Origin: Chara braunii
Taxonomy: Eukaryota; Streptophyta; Charophyceae; Charales; Characeae
NCBI GenBank assembly: GCA_003427395.1
Contig: BFEA01000222.1
Span: 610,106 to 663,473, forward strand
DNA length: 53,368 nucleotides
Direction of reading: 5' to 3'
Below are positions 1 through 9,805 of the stretch, one piece after another. The position numbers were made by a program, and so were the translations under genes. The notes under the pieces are model-generated. The model searched no databases. It was not told the origin of the DNA and saw only the letters and a program-made list of their open reading frames with translations. How positions within the stretch are numbered: position 1 is the stretch's first letter; every line of letters starts with the position of its first letter.

Positions 1-293
1 TATGCTCGTACTTCGGGAATGCTGTTGATGTCATCTTTCGGCTTCGTAGTATAGGCTAGATAGGATCTGCCACATGTAGTCTGGGCGCCGAGCGCAAAAT
101 AGGATATCAACTCTGGTTCTTCATTGATGATGATGGGACTATTTCCGCATTGTCAATTATGAACTCTTGGTGTGTTCTTATTTGGTGTATCTCGTGATGC
201 AATTCTGCGGTTGGTTCGAGGTCAAGACTATCCGGACTCATATGTATGGTGATGTTTGATTGTTGGAGTTCGCTCTTGCTCATCTTCCTTGCA
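1..293 (+). mobile_element. 3' part of a family-C gypsy LTR
   Basis: The last part matches the ends of the LTRs at 29791 and 37387: TTGCTCAT followed by CTTCCTTGCA, then ATT and a TGGTATC primer-binding start at 297. The GGGCGCCGAGCGC stretch near 85 also matches the LTR near 29580. The copy is strongly diverged and cut by the window edge, so only its 3' half is visible. No internal retrotransposon sequence follows it. It is a relic or solo LTR remnant. Confidence 0.6.
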
Positions 294-308
294 ATTTGGT
301 ATCTCATA

Positions 309-2280
309 CTTACAGTCAGGCCAATAGCAATAGGATAATATAGTTTAATGATAGGTTCACACGCGTAAATCGAGGGTTATACCTGAGTGTTCCCTGCCTC
401 CAGAACCCCGCCTGGGCTCCGGCAGAGCTCCCGCAATCGGTGGGGCAACCTCCCACAGAGGCCTTGGCACGGACCTACGGGTTGCAATCCCGCCTGCCGC
501 CCTCCTCTCGTAGCCTCAGACTAGACTTAGAGTAAGAAAGGTAGAAGTAGAAAGTTCAAACTCTCGAGATCCAAGGGTGGAACAACTCAACTCTCAGGAG
601 AGGGCCTTGATACCTTCACTCGCCTGAGGGCCCCGCAATGACGGCCAGTAACGCAATAGAGGCGGTCGAGCCACGGCCCAAACGCAGCGCAACAACCCTC
701 TGACGAGCCTCCAAGTCGCAGGAGTGACCCTCTTGGCAAGCCTGACCACTCTCTCGAATCGCAATGCCATACCCCCCGATCAGACCGCCGCTACGCAGCC
801 TAGAAAGGCCACGTCTGAATAATGCATCCGCCCCCTGTGCTCTATTCAAAGCGCAACTGGGAACGCAGCAAACTACAACAAGGGCACAATGCGTACAACA
901 GTCGTGCGCAACAGCTAGGTGCAGTGTAATGCACAACGTAAGCTCATTGAGAACACTGTGTATAAAGCAGAGGTTTATAGCAAGTGCGCGACAAGTGCTT
1001 CTGAATCAATAAGTGCACAGCAACGTGCGCCCCTAGTGCAGAACTTTGAGATGCCCACAATATTACACATCACGAAGCTCGGCAGTGTGCCCAACAATGT
1101 GCACGGCAGACCCTAACACAGTGGGGAGCCGCTTGCACAGTCAAAGTAACGCCACCCAGCAGCCAGCACAGTGGGAAGGCAGCCTCGCTGTGTAACAACA
1201 ACCAGAGTATATGCTGACGTCGTCCATGCAGATTGTCGTCGTAGGCTCGTAGCCAGGTACGTGCCTCGTCACCTTCTTCCTTCCTTCTATCAACTCTTGG
1301 TCTCTTTACTCTGCACCAGATCCTTCCCTGCCTTTCCTTCTTGGACCTTCTTCCTTTCATTCTACATCCTTTTCTCCACTGATTTCCTTTCTCCTCGCAA
1401 AATGTACCTCGCCAGGTTTCCCCAATTCGATTGGAAGAAGTGAGTTACATTCGGTGGCCACTGCTAGCACCGACACGACCCCCCCTCTGAGTTGGCCGAC
1501 TGTGAACGACAGGTACGTGCAAAAGAAGACCGAATCTTCCACTAGATTACGGAAGAATGCATGGTGCCACTTAAATATGAATCTCCCGCTAGAACATGGG
1601 AAGATACACTGCTTCACTTTAATGAAAGGACTGTAGGATCAACCACTATTACAGTGCTAGATGCAAACTAGCACACGGACCATGCGGATCACCATGATGG
1701 CGTTGCACTGAGACTGCAGCGACGAGCAACACTGTCACGATCACGATCGGGACGTCAACAAACGGCCATCATGATACACACAAGCATGCGAACACAGCAA
1801 CCATAAAGATCTGACGTGACAACTCGGGAACTACAAAAATGAGCAAGAGGATTACAACCATGATAATCAAGCCGACGAGTTGCAGCGTGCTACGGAGGGC
1901 GGCTCCCCACTACTCACCAAGTGTACAAAATGACAACGAATCTGTCGTCAGCTCGTGCGGAGGTACACTACTACCTGTCTCTACCACCTCTGGCGTACGT
2001 AACAGCGCTCCGAACCTCCTTCTTCTTCGTATTCTCTTCTTCCTGTTCCTCATTAACTTCTTCTCTCCCTCTCCGTCCTCCCTCATTGCCTCCTCCCCTA
2101 CGCTCTCTACCACTGCTTACCATTCGTGATATATAGCTGGAGACGTTGTTCTAACTTTGTGGCTTCGCCTGCTCTACACCCAAACGAAAGTAGTGCATCA
2201 GGCAGGAAGTCCGTCCTAAATCCAAAAACAAAGGGAAAGGACTCAAAAACTGACCTGCAAATCGATGTCGCAGCCCCCGT

Positions 2281-2282
<2 letters not shown>
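309..2282. other. No gene seen (degenerate TGTGC-rich stretch within)
   Basis: I see no recognisable coding region here. The short open frames have no domain signature and no support from repeats. Between about 880 and 1190 the motif GTGC/GCAC recurs irregularly (for example GTGCACAG and GTGCGC), resembling the degenerate arrays at 7800-9400, but no period is clear. 1990-2110 is CT-rich. Confidence 0.5.

Positions 2283-2371
<89 letters not shown>
2283..2371. repeat. (CT)n microsatellite
   Basis: About 44 uninterrupted TC dinucleotides. The Arg-Glu or Leu-Ser open frames across it are artefacts of the repeat. Confidence 0.98.
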
Positions 2372-2375
<4 letters not shown>

Positions 2376-2639
2376 GTACGTGGTTGCCCTTATGGTCAGG
2401 TCCACTTGTTAGCAACGCCCACTATGATGAGCTAAGCTGGGAGTGAGAGCAACGAGCAGCGACCGAGTAGAAGACTCAGGCGGCGATCACCAGGATGAAG
2501 AAGACGACCACAACCACGAAACGGGCACAAGGAGCAGCGACGTACCTACTCTACTTTCCTTTCAACAGGTAAATCTCCAACCCGACGGTGAAGAGGGCCA
2601 CCGGATCACGAGCGCTGACAAGAACAGCAGATGATTACC

Positions 2640-3615
2640 TTCGAATCTGCCGCTGAGATGGCCACCATGAGCACCGCACTTCACGCCCCTCCTGCTCTCT
2701 AGTGCCTCATGTGCCCTCCTTCTCTTTCGCTTCCCAATCTCCCCCCTACTACTACACCGCCTTCAAGTCTCATGCGCAGGGAGATAGAGAGTGGCTGCTT
2801 CCCTGGGCCGGACGAGAGAAGTCGAGTGAATCTTCTGCCCGATCGTGGGAAGATGCACCCGCCATCCTCACACGCGCGGCCTTTACCGTTGATACCGACC
2901 AGGCCGTCGCTCGATTTGGAATTCTAACACGGCCATCTGTTCCAGAACATGTCAAAACCCCAATTTCGACTCTTACCTCGCTTGATTCTGTTGAGAATCG
3001 GGCCAGATATGCCCGTTTCTCTTCTCTTCTTTCGCCCGTCCGCCATCTCTCGCGCATGTCTTTTTCTTCCTAGCTTCTATAACACTAAGTTCTAACTAAA
3101 ACTAACCTCAAATTTGGATTCGCCTTTGCCAATAACATAGGAAACGAGCCTTCACTTGCCCGTTTCCGTCCAGAAACAAGCGAGATACAACTTTTTCCCT
3201 TCTTCTTCTCCCTCGTTTCCGCCATCTCCGCGCACACCTTTTTCTTCTAACCTCCCTCTCTATTGACTCTCCACTAAAACTGACGTCATATTCTGATTCG
3301 CCCGGTCTAACAACCCCTACCTACTATTTCTCCCCGCCTTAATCCATCAAGAATCAACCAGGGCGTTCGTTTTCTCGTCCCCCATAGCCAGCTCTCCCAT
3401 CACCACGTTCTTCCCTACCTACGAATGCACCTGGCGCAGTTCGTAGGCCAGATTCAGCCCTTTTCTCCTGCTGCCCGTCGTTCTTCCTCTCCTTTCGGCT
3501 TACCTCCTCCGCTCCCCACCTCCTTGAGTGTTACACAGGCACACAGCACCCGGTCCTATACCGGCTGAAGTGGGAAGAGGAAGCAACCAACGGCCTCTAC
3601 GCCGGTGGGGCCTGC
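2640..3615 (-). repeat. CT-rich body of a dispersed module (copy 1)
   Basis: This CT-rich stretch parallels 22900-23899. Both contain a 'GCACCTGG/GCATCTGG' word followed by a CTGCTGCCCGTCG word (3426-3480 and 23726-23770), and both run into a U6-like sequence on their right side. Read on the minus strand, it would be the GA-rich body downstream of a tRNA-like + U6 head. Two internal stretches (3055-3120 and 3235-3305) also resemble each other: CTTTTTCTTC, then ACTAAAACT, then GATTCGCC. No coding capacity is recognised. The extent of the module is approximate. Confidence 0.45.
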
Positions 3616-3716
3616 CCTTTTTAACGCCTTCCCAGCGGCTGATCGGGGCAGTACACACAGCGGATCATACTAGCTTTCTCTGTACCGTTCCAATTTTTAC
3701 TGATGTCCCGTAGGAC
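3616..3716 (-). pseudogene. U6 snRNA-derived sequence (copy a)
   Basis: On the minus strand the sequence starts GTCCTACGGGACATC and continues AAAATTGGAACGGTACAGAG. This is the 5' stem-loop and the conserved GGAACGATACAGAGA region of U6 spliceosomal RNA with a few changes. The 3' half (from about 3660 leftward) is much more diverged. It lies just downstream of a tRNA-like sequence on the same strand and runs into a GA-rich body. It is too decayed to be a working U6 gene and is best read as part of a retroposed composite element. Confidence 0.8.
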
Positions 3717-3777
3717 TGACCCGGGGCTTGGCCCTGGGATATCCCTTCGGGACTGTAGTATTTTACTCGTCTGCTTC

Positions 3778-3842
3778 CACTGCAGTTCGAACTCAGGTCT
3801 GTATTTCAACAGTCCCTAGGTGTACCTACCAAGTTCGGTCTG
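3778..3842 (-). repeat. tRNA-like SINE head (copy a)
   Basis: On the minus strand there is an A-box-like stretch (CTTGGTAGGTACACC), then GGGACTGTTGAAATACAG in the anticodon-arm position, then a B-box-like GAGTTCGAACTGC. The word ACTGTTGAAATA recurs at 4316-4382 and 45896-45955, with a variant at 5181-5240, so this is one family. No 7-bp acceptor stem can be drawn, so it is not a tRNA gene. Confidence 0.65.
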
Positions 3843-3848
3843 CCCTAC

Positions 3849-3938
3849 TTGGGCATAGTTCACCATCTGCGGGTCCAATGAGCATGCTCACCCTTCAAAC
3901 CTCTCCCAACAGATCATGGTTGGCGGACATAGCAGCCC
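3849..3938 (-). pseudogene. 25S rRNA fragment, 5' domain (antisense on +)
   Basis: On the plus strand GGGCATAGTTCACCATCT, then GGGTCC, then ATGCTCAC, then AACAGATCATGGTTGG. Read on the minus strand this is the LSU rRNA region around 'CATGATC...GGACCCGAAAGATGGTGAACTATGCC'. It abuts the tRNA-like copy a directly. It is a fragment, not an rDNA unit. Confidence 0.75.
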
Positions 3939-3949
3939 CTGGCTGCGCC

Positions 3950-4062
3950 CTGCACTGTAGTGTGAGCCTAGGAAAATGGGTCCCGGCGCAGATCCTGGTA
4001 GCTGTAGTAAGTATTGAAAAAGAGAACTTTGAAGACCGAGTGGGGGAGAGTCTCATGAGCTC
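3950..4062 (+). pseudogene. 25S rRNA fragment, central region (diverged)
   Basis: CCGGCGCAGATCCTGG, then GTAGTAAGTATTGAAAAAGAG, then AACTTTGAAGACCGAGTGGG follow the LSU rRNA segment normally read as GGTGCAGATCTTGGTGGTAGTAGCAAATATTC and onward. The 3981-4056 part is clear and the upstream 30 bases are weaker. The same rRNA segment appears, better preserved, at 4650-4735. It is opposite in orientation to the rRNA piece just to its left. Confidence 0.75.
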
Positions 4063-4125
4063 ATCGGCGCACACAGCCCTGCTGCGGATCTTCCCACGGT
4101 GCCCTAGGCTGCTCCGCGTTTTTCT

Positions 4126-4226
4126 GGTTCCAGCTGACATGCTCAGGCCCAAACGTCCTACAGCAGAAAGTGGGACATACCAACTTTCTCAGTGTTGCTG
4201 CAATTTCGGCACATGTCCCGGAGGAC
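4126..4226 (-). pseudogene. U6 snRNA-derived sequence (copy b, strongly diverged)
   Basis: On the minus strand GTCCTCCGGGACATG is followed by an eroded AATTGCAGCAACACTGAGAAA. This keeps the spacing of the U6 5' stem, AAATTGGAACGATACAGAGA. It would not be called alone. Its position 90 bases downstream of a tRNA-like head, as in copy a (3616-3842), and the shared linker word GGGATATCCC/TGGTATCCCAAGGCC support it. Confidence 0.5.
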
Positions 4227-4315
4227 TGCACCGAGGCCACGGCCTTGGGATACCATCATTGTACTGGCTGGTTCCAGGTGATCAAAATCAGCAGTATTTC
4301 ACTCATCTGCTACGG

Positions 4316-4382
4316 GTGGACTTCGAACTCTGATCTGTATTTCAACAGTTCGGAGGTGTACCAACTGAGTTAGGTCAGCTGG
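4316..4382 (-). repeat. tRNA-like SINE head (copy b)
   Basis: The minus strand reads CTAACTCAGTTGGTACACC (a good A box), GAACTGTTGAAATACAG, and AGAGTTCGAAGTCC (B box). Spacing between boxes is tRNA-like, but acceptor pairing is absent. It heads the second tRNA-like + U6 cassette. Confidence 0.7.
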
Positions 4383-4427
4383 TTCTTGCGCCAGCCCCGG
4401 CTTGCGTCAACTGCACACGAGCCCAGA

Positions 4428-4745
4428 CACCACAAAGGGTGTCATTTGGTACAGGCAGCGGGACGGTGGTCATGCAAGTCGAAAACCCGCTAAGGAGTGA
4501 GCAACAACTCGCCCGCCGAATCCATCAGCCCCGAAATATGGGCGGTGCCGAAGTGCCCGGCCTATTGCTTGGTAGTCACGACTCCCATGCCGCAACGAGT
4601 AGGAGGGCGCAGGCCTTGTTGTGTAGCCTGCAGCACGAGCCCTGGTGGAGCAGGCCCCGGTGCAGATCTTGGCGGTAGTAGCAAATATTCAAATGAGAGC
4701 ATTGAAGACCGAAGTGGAGGAGGGTCTATGTGACCGGCCGCTGCA
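4428..4745 (+). pseudogene. 25S/28S rRNA-derived fragment (about 310 bp)
   Basis: Long runs match conserved LSU rRNA in order: GGACGGTGGTCATG, CCGCTAAGGAGTG, AACAACTC, GCCGAATC, AGCCCCGAAA, GAGTAGGAGGGCGC, GGTGCAGATCTTGG, GTAGTAGCAAATATTCAAAT and TTGAAGACCGAAGTGGAG. Collinearity over about 310 bp makes origin from the large-subunit rRNA secure. Substitutions and small gaps, plus flanks that are not rDNA, make it a pseudogene fragment. After about 4745 similarity is lost. It shares its last 80 bases with the fragment at 3981-4062. Confidence 0.88.
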
Positions 4746-4791
4746 GTCTGCGGCCTCCGCCATAGTGCGCCGTCCCACTGCCCCTAGGCAC

Positions 4792-4830
4792 GGTCCTCCA
4801 TCTTTCCGGTCCCAACGGCATGGTTCGGGC
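4792..4830 (-). pseudogene. Short 25S rRNA fragment (antisense on +)
   Basis: CCATCTTTCCGGTCCCAACG on the plus strand corresponds to the antisense of the LSU rRNA 'GGACCCGAAAGATGG' segment also found at 3849-3938. It is short and diverged. Confidence 0.45.
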
Positions 4831-5047
4831 CGCACTGCTGTACCTTTTCAGATGGGACAAGGCCCTGGCTGTCTGAAGCAACGGCATCTTGGTACTTTTG
4901 CTGGTCACACGGTGTCATCCACGTATTGTGCAAGAACTGGCCGGCCGTGACTTCCCTCGTCCCGCGGCTACATAGGCCACTGACAAAAGGGCACTCAATT
5001 GGTACATTTAGGATTTAGGCAAATCGGTGTGACCGGCCCCGCACCTC

Positions 5048-5115
5048 GCGGTTCCCAACGGGCGCGCTCACACTCAAGCCTTTTCACAGCAGATCGTGGT
5101 TGGCGGAAGACGCAC
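5048..5115 (-). pseudogene. 25S rRNA fragment, 5' domain (antisense on +)
   Basis: CGGTTCCCAACGGGCGCGCT, CACACTCAAGCC, TTTTCACAGCAGATCGTGG and TTGGCGG in order match the antisense of the same LSU rRNA 5'-domain stretch as 3849-3938. The two copies differ in ways that suggest independent decay. Confidence 0.65.
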
Positions 5116-5180
5116 CTGCAAAAAGTTCCCACCACTCAGGCTTCCTCCGCCTCGTGGGCTAACCCAACGGGCTCGCATGT

Positions 5181-5240
5181 ATGTTGAACTCCTCAGCCCA
5201 CGGTTTCAACAATTCCTGGGCGTATCAATTGAGCCACGCC
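5181..5240 (-). repeat. tRNA-like sequence (copy d)
   Basis: The minus strand has GTGGCTCAATTGATACGCCC (A-box-like), then GGAATTGTTGAAACC, a variant of the family word, and a weak B box GGAGTTCAAC. An A-rich stretch (5300-5356) follows on the plus side. Confidence 0.5.
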
Positions 5241-6069
5241 CCGCTAGTCCCCGCACACAACTCTGGTACCAGCGTTGTCGCCTTGCCCCAGAAGCGGGAT
5301 TGACAACTAAAAATAACTAAAGAGAGATAAAAATAACGGTAAAAATAAAAATACGAACGTTGGAACCGGTGCTTTGGGGAAGAGAGACTACCAGTACCAC
5401 TCTCATCTCCGCTGACCAGGCCTACGGATGGGCCGGCAACAAATCCAAGGAGGATAGCCCTGCCGGGCCTCAACCCCTCGACATCTTCAACCGTTCCAAT
5501 GCTCCATTGTCGTCGGTCGCCGCCCTCGATCCCTGTACCTTCGCTTTGAAAGTCCAATGCCATTACCAATAATGATAGTACCCAAGGCTGAGATGGACTA
5601 CTGCAAAAATCAGTATAAATTGTTGCCGCACGGCACGTGGGCCTACCAAAATACCTCAACGCCACTCCTTCGCCTATGGACCAAACTCACGACTGCCGAC
5701 CCATGCCGCCCACCGCTCATAGGGCCTGGCTTCGTCCACGACCGTCAACCTCCCGCATCTACCATGCGGAGGTCACCGCATGCGTTCTACTTTCTCTCGC
5801 ACACCCCAATTACTGTCCAAAGCACCACCGCTTCGCATGTCGTATGAACGCAGATGCACCATGGTTGCTTTAATAAAAGAAAAACTTTTCCTAGTTTTAA
5901 TCAAAGCCAAAAATTTTGCAGGCGGAAACGCCGACTCTATAGCATCCAGAATAAAAATCATCACGCGCGCCTCACACACTCTCTACTTCCAGTCAACTAG
6001 TCAGTGAGTGCGAACAAAACGCAACTGCGACTCACGCAGTGTACTTAAATTTCAAACAAAACTTATTTT
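5241..6069. other. No gene seen; A-rich tail then unique sequence
   Basis: 5305-5356 is A-rich with AAAAATA words, like a retroposon tail. The rest has short open frames without any recognised domain. Confidence 0.45.
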
Positions 6070-6128
6070 CTGTCACTTGCAAAAACCAGGGCGAATACCC
6101 TTGTAAGGGTATTCGCGCCGATAACGCA
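6070..6128 (+). repeat. Hairpin-bearing terminal motif (copy 1)
   Basis: TGTCACTTGCAAAAACCAGG is followed by GCG, the palindrome AATACCCTTGTAAGGGTATT and CGCGCCGATAAC. The same ordered block occurs at 19226-19280 (same orientation) and inverted at 16365-16420, with a decayed inverted copy at 45166-45203. It therefore looks like the end of a transposable element. No partner end was found nearby for this copy. Confidence 0.65.
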
Positions 6129-6969
6129 GAAGCCTCTCTCTCTCAACCTTGCCTCGTCAGGTTATGAACAACTTCAACTCTCACCCGGTCACAGCGTGTT
6201 TGCACGAGCGGACAGTCATCAACACGTCAGTTGCGTGAACGCAACTGAGTTCTTCGCGTAAGCCTGCTGGTCACTCATGACTACCCTCTGTCTGTGAGAA
6301 CACAATCTAACCGCCTCTCCCTTGTGTGACGATAGGCTATCATTACCACCAGAGCTTGGCTGTCCTCTCCATGCTTTTTCCCGCACTTCACCATGCCCAC
6401 TTCACACTTGACTCCTCGCACGCTGAAGTCATGTTGACGTCAGCTTCTCCCACCTACCTACGCGTTCATCTCTCTCTCTCTCTCTCCTCCCGTTGACCCT
6501 CTCTCTCTTTCTCTCTGTGTGGACCGCCCTCTCGCTTTCCCGGTCACGCCACCTGTCGCGAGTGTGTCCCCGTTGTCGAAAGACGGTGCGACGCAGCAGT
6601 GGAAAATGACTCGCCGTGGTCAAACCCTGCGCTGCGTCAAAATCGCGCCTAGGGACGTCCACGGTCATGGTCAAGCTGGACCCTAACGAATCGATTAAAT
6701 TTTCCCTAGGCCGAGATCAAAGGAAAGACGGCGCGGCGGTATGGTCCCCCGAAGACCTAAATCGTCCCCGTTGGACTGGACCGACGCAACCGCAATGGGC
6801 CAATTAGTGGGGTCTGGTCCAAACGGCACCTGAAACGGACCAAGGGTTAGTGAGATATTCAAGTTTGACCGGTTGGGACCGGACCGACTTGGCTGCATAA
6901 TTTGGCTAGAAGAGGGATAGCCCTAAGAAGTCATATAGATGAACAGCCAGGCCCGAACAATTAAAGATA
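6129..6969. other. No gene seen
   Basis: Contains a short CT-rich run at 6470-6520. Nothing else is recognised. Confidence 0.5.
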
Positions 6970-7300
6970 GGGTCGTGTGCTATTTTTAGCACGGGATTGA
7001 CTGTTCGTCTCCCAAAGTCGGGACTACACCAGTCCCGTTCTAAAATTAGCACAGTCCCACGCTATTTTTAGCGTGGGACTGACTGTTCGTCTACCGGGGA
7101 CTGGGCCTGCGCCAGTCCCGTTCTAAAATTAGCACAGCCCCATGCTATTTTTAGCGTGGGACTGACTGTTCGTCTACCGAGGACGGGGCCTGTGCCAGTC
7201 CCGTTCTAAAATTAGCACAGCCCCACGGTATTTTTAGCATGGGACTGACTGTTCATATCCCGAGGTCGGGACTGCTGCTATTTTTAGCACAGGCCCGGTC
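6970..7300 (+). repeat. 82-83-bp tandem array of perfect hairpins
   Basis: The core GCTATTTTTAGC recurs at 6979, 7061, 7144, 7227 (as GGTATTTTTAGC) and 7277, giving steps of 82, 83, 83 and 50. At 7052-7081 the core is a perfect 13-bp stem with a TTTT loop (arms CAGTCCCACGCTA and TAGCGTGGGACTG). Each unit also carries GACTGTTCGTCT and CAGTCCCGTTCTAAAATTAG. The first unit pairs GTGCTA with TAGCAC instead of ACGCTA with TAGCGT, so the pairing is kept by paired changes. No coding sequence overlaps convincingly. Confidence 0.9.
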
Positions 7301-7800
7301 TAGAGTTTGACCATAGCCTCGACCATGGGACTGCAACACTCAGCCCCGATCACCTGGCCTCTCCATTATAAAAGAGAGGCCACGCCACCAAAGAGGACAG
7401 ATCAGTGTGCGAGGGACACACGTGGCACGGATAAGACAGTGTGAGAGAACCCTCACTTGCGGGAGCGCTGCAGCCTTGGCAGAACGACAAGGAGCGGAAG
7501 GCGGGCCAAAGAATAGCGACGTGCCAGCAGGAGCATGAGGGGAGCTCAGAGCAGGAGGCAAGAGAGTCAAGCAGGAGGCAAGCAAAGGGAGAGGTAAGGA
7601 AAGGGAGGGGCAAGACTGGCTGGGAAGAGGGGGTCTGGAATTCACCTGGTCGCCTGTCCCATAAGGTCGTTCTCTTTTCTGCACCTCACTTTCCCTTTTC
7701 TCTTCCCTTCTCTTCCCTCCTCTTTTCTTCTCTCTCTTCTCTTCTCTCTCTCTCCTTCTTTCCAACCGCCTCCGTTTCTTTTTCACTCACCCTCTATGGG
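7301..7800. other. No gene seen; CT-rich end
   Basis: Unrecognised sequence. 7675-7790 is a run of CT-rich words that produces the Arg/Glu-rich open frame on the other strand. Confidence 0.5.
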
Positions 7801-9420
7801 TAGTAAGCACGCCGTATCTGATCCGTGCGCATCATGTCTGAGCACTGCATCTGATGATAGACCATGAATTGTGCGTCCACGTGCTGTATTTGAGGGTTGA
7901 CCTTGATACAAGCGCCGACCAGCACTGTATCCACTGAATGGTCGTGTTGAGAGGCACTCAAACTAAGTGTTGATAGTCTGCAGATTAACAGTCTGTGTCG
8001 AGAAGTGATCAAAGTGAGTGTGTTAATTGTGCCAAGAAGGCACTTGAATTAAGCCTGATTGGTTGTGCCAGGAGGCACTCAACTGAAGTTTGCCAATCTA
8101 TTTACCTAGTGCCCCGACGACTGTGCGCACTCAGAATGCGACACTGCGCGTCCAAACTGCAATAAGTGTAGGCCTGCATATTCATGATTTTGGAGAATTG
8201 GAGTTGTGCGCACTTCAGTTCAAGTACGACATTGCACTTTCTGATTGGTGTGGTGTTGCCTGCGCAATCACACCGAATATCCAGTCAAGACTGCCTGCGC
8301 AGTCACTTGAAAATCAGGCCGATTATGAATACCGAGGACCATGTCTGGATTTTGCGCAGTTCACAACGGTGTGCCGAATGCACGCCATACATGAGGGCTA
8401 TATTCCATACTTGCTTTGAGAGTGGTGTTTGGGTTGCGAGTCTGCTCACACCATACTTGATCTGTGAGCCCGCATGCACCCTGTCTGATAGCTGTATCTG
8501 AATTATATGAGACCGTGTGTGCAGGCGCGCACTGCAGTTGACATCTTCTCAAGTTTGGAACTGTGCGTGCAAGCACGCACTGTAGTTGACATTTTCATGT
8601 TTGCAATTGTGCGCCAGCACGCACTATATCAGAGAGTGCGCACCGCACATGAGGACCATATCTGAGCATTTCGCAACTGCGCAGAGAGCGCACCGTACTC
8701 AAGGGCTATTTCTGAACATCCTGCTATTCGCAAAGGCCATTGTGCTATTCACAAGAGCCAGGGCCATTGTGCTATTTCTGAACATTGTGCTATTCGCAAG
8801 GGCCATTTTCTGAACTTTGTGTTATTTGCAACTGTGCGCAGCGTGCGCACCATACGTGAGGGCCATATCTGAGTTTGCAACTGTGCGCAGTGTACGCACC
8901 ATACTTGAGGGCCACGTCTGAGTATTTCGCAGTTTGCCACTGTGCGCAGTGTGCGCACCATACTTGAGGGCCACATCTGAGTATTTCGCAGTTTCGCAAC
9001 AGTGCGCAGTGTGCGCACCGTACTTGAGGACCATATCTGAGCATTCCGCAACTGTGCGCAGTGTGCACACCGTACTTGAGGGCCATTTTTGAGCTTTGTG
9101 CTGTGCGCTGAGTGCGCACCTTGGTTGAGGGTCATTTCTGAGCCTTGTGCTATTCACAACTGTGCGCTGAGTGCGCACCTTGGTTGAGGGCCATTTCTGA
9201 GCCTTGTGCTATTCGCAACTGTGCGCTGATTGCGCACCTTGATTGAGGGCCGTTTCTGAGCTTTGTGCTATTTGCGACTGTACGCCTCTGCGCACCGTGA
9301 CTGAGAACAATTTATGTTGTTCACAACTGTGCGCTGTTGTGCACCATGACTGAGGGCCATTTCTGTGCGCTGTTTCGCACCGTGACTGAGGGTCATGCAT
9401 GGCCGATTTCGAACCAGAAG
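7801..9420 (+). repeat. Degenerate tandem array, TGTGCGCA-based, about 50-60 bp
   Basis: ACTGTGCGCAG...GTGCGCACC...ACTTGAGGGCCA...TCTGAG recurs through the region. The anchor word occurs at 8831, 8880, 8939, 8999 and 9051, then as a GCTGAGTGCGCACCTTGG variant to about 9300. The part before 8500 is looser. Open frames rich in CAH and TAHS are by-products of the repeat. The units differ by many point changes, so the array is old. Confidence 0.8.
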
Positions 9421-9614
9421 CGCCGGTATCCATATCAACTGAGTATTTAGTAAATAGCTGATTTTGAGTCTGCGCACGCTCTGTTGACCAACTCTCATTT
9501 AATGACAATAGCGGTCTGGCCCGAAGAGAAGGCCAAGTAATTATCCTGTTTGATTGATCATCGAAGTTGCAAGCAGAAGCATATTCAGTTATCATTTGAT
9601 CAACAGATTGAGCG

Positions 9615-9805
9615 CCCAGACCAGATGTTATATTTTAAGTGTGCGCCCGCATGCGCCCAGACCAGATATTATGTTTTAAGTGCGCGCTCGCACGCGCCCA
9701 GACCAGATATTATAAGTGTGCGCCCGCACGCGCCTAGACCAGATATTATTTTAAGTGTGCGCCCGCTCGCACCCGGACCAGATATTATATTTTGAGTGCG
9801 CGCCC
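9615..9805 (+). repeat. About 41-bp tandem array, CCAGACCAGATATTAT unit
   Basis: CAGACCAGAT(A/G)TTAT plus GTGCGCCCGC words recur at about 9618, 9659, 9700, 9735 and 9773. The unit shares the GTGCGCCC half with the next array, so the two look like diverged blocks of one repeat. Confidence 0.8.

Noticed and set aside
2107-2446. Arg/Glu- and Leu/Ser-rich open frames
   Set aside because: They are translations of the CT microsatellite.
3728-4333. 201-codon open frame on the plus strand
   Set aside because: It runs antisense through U6-, tRNA- and rRNA-derived sequence, which explains its openness. No domain is visible.
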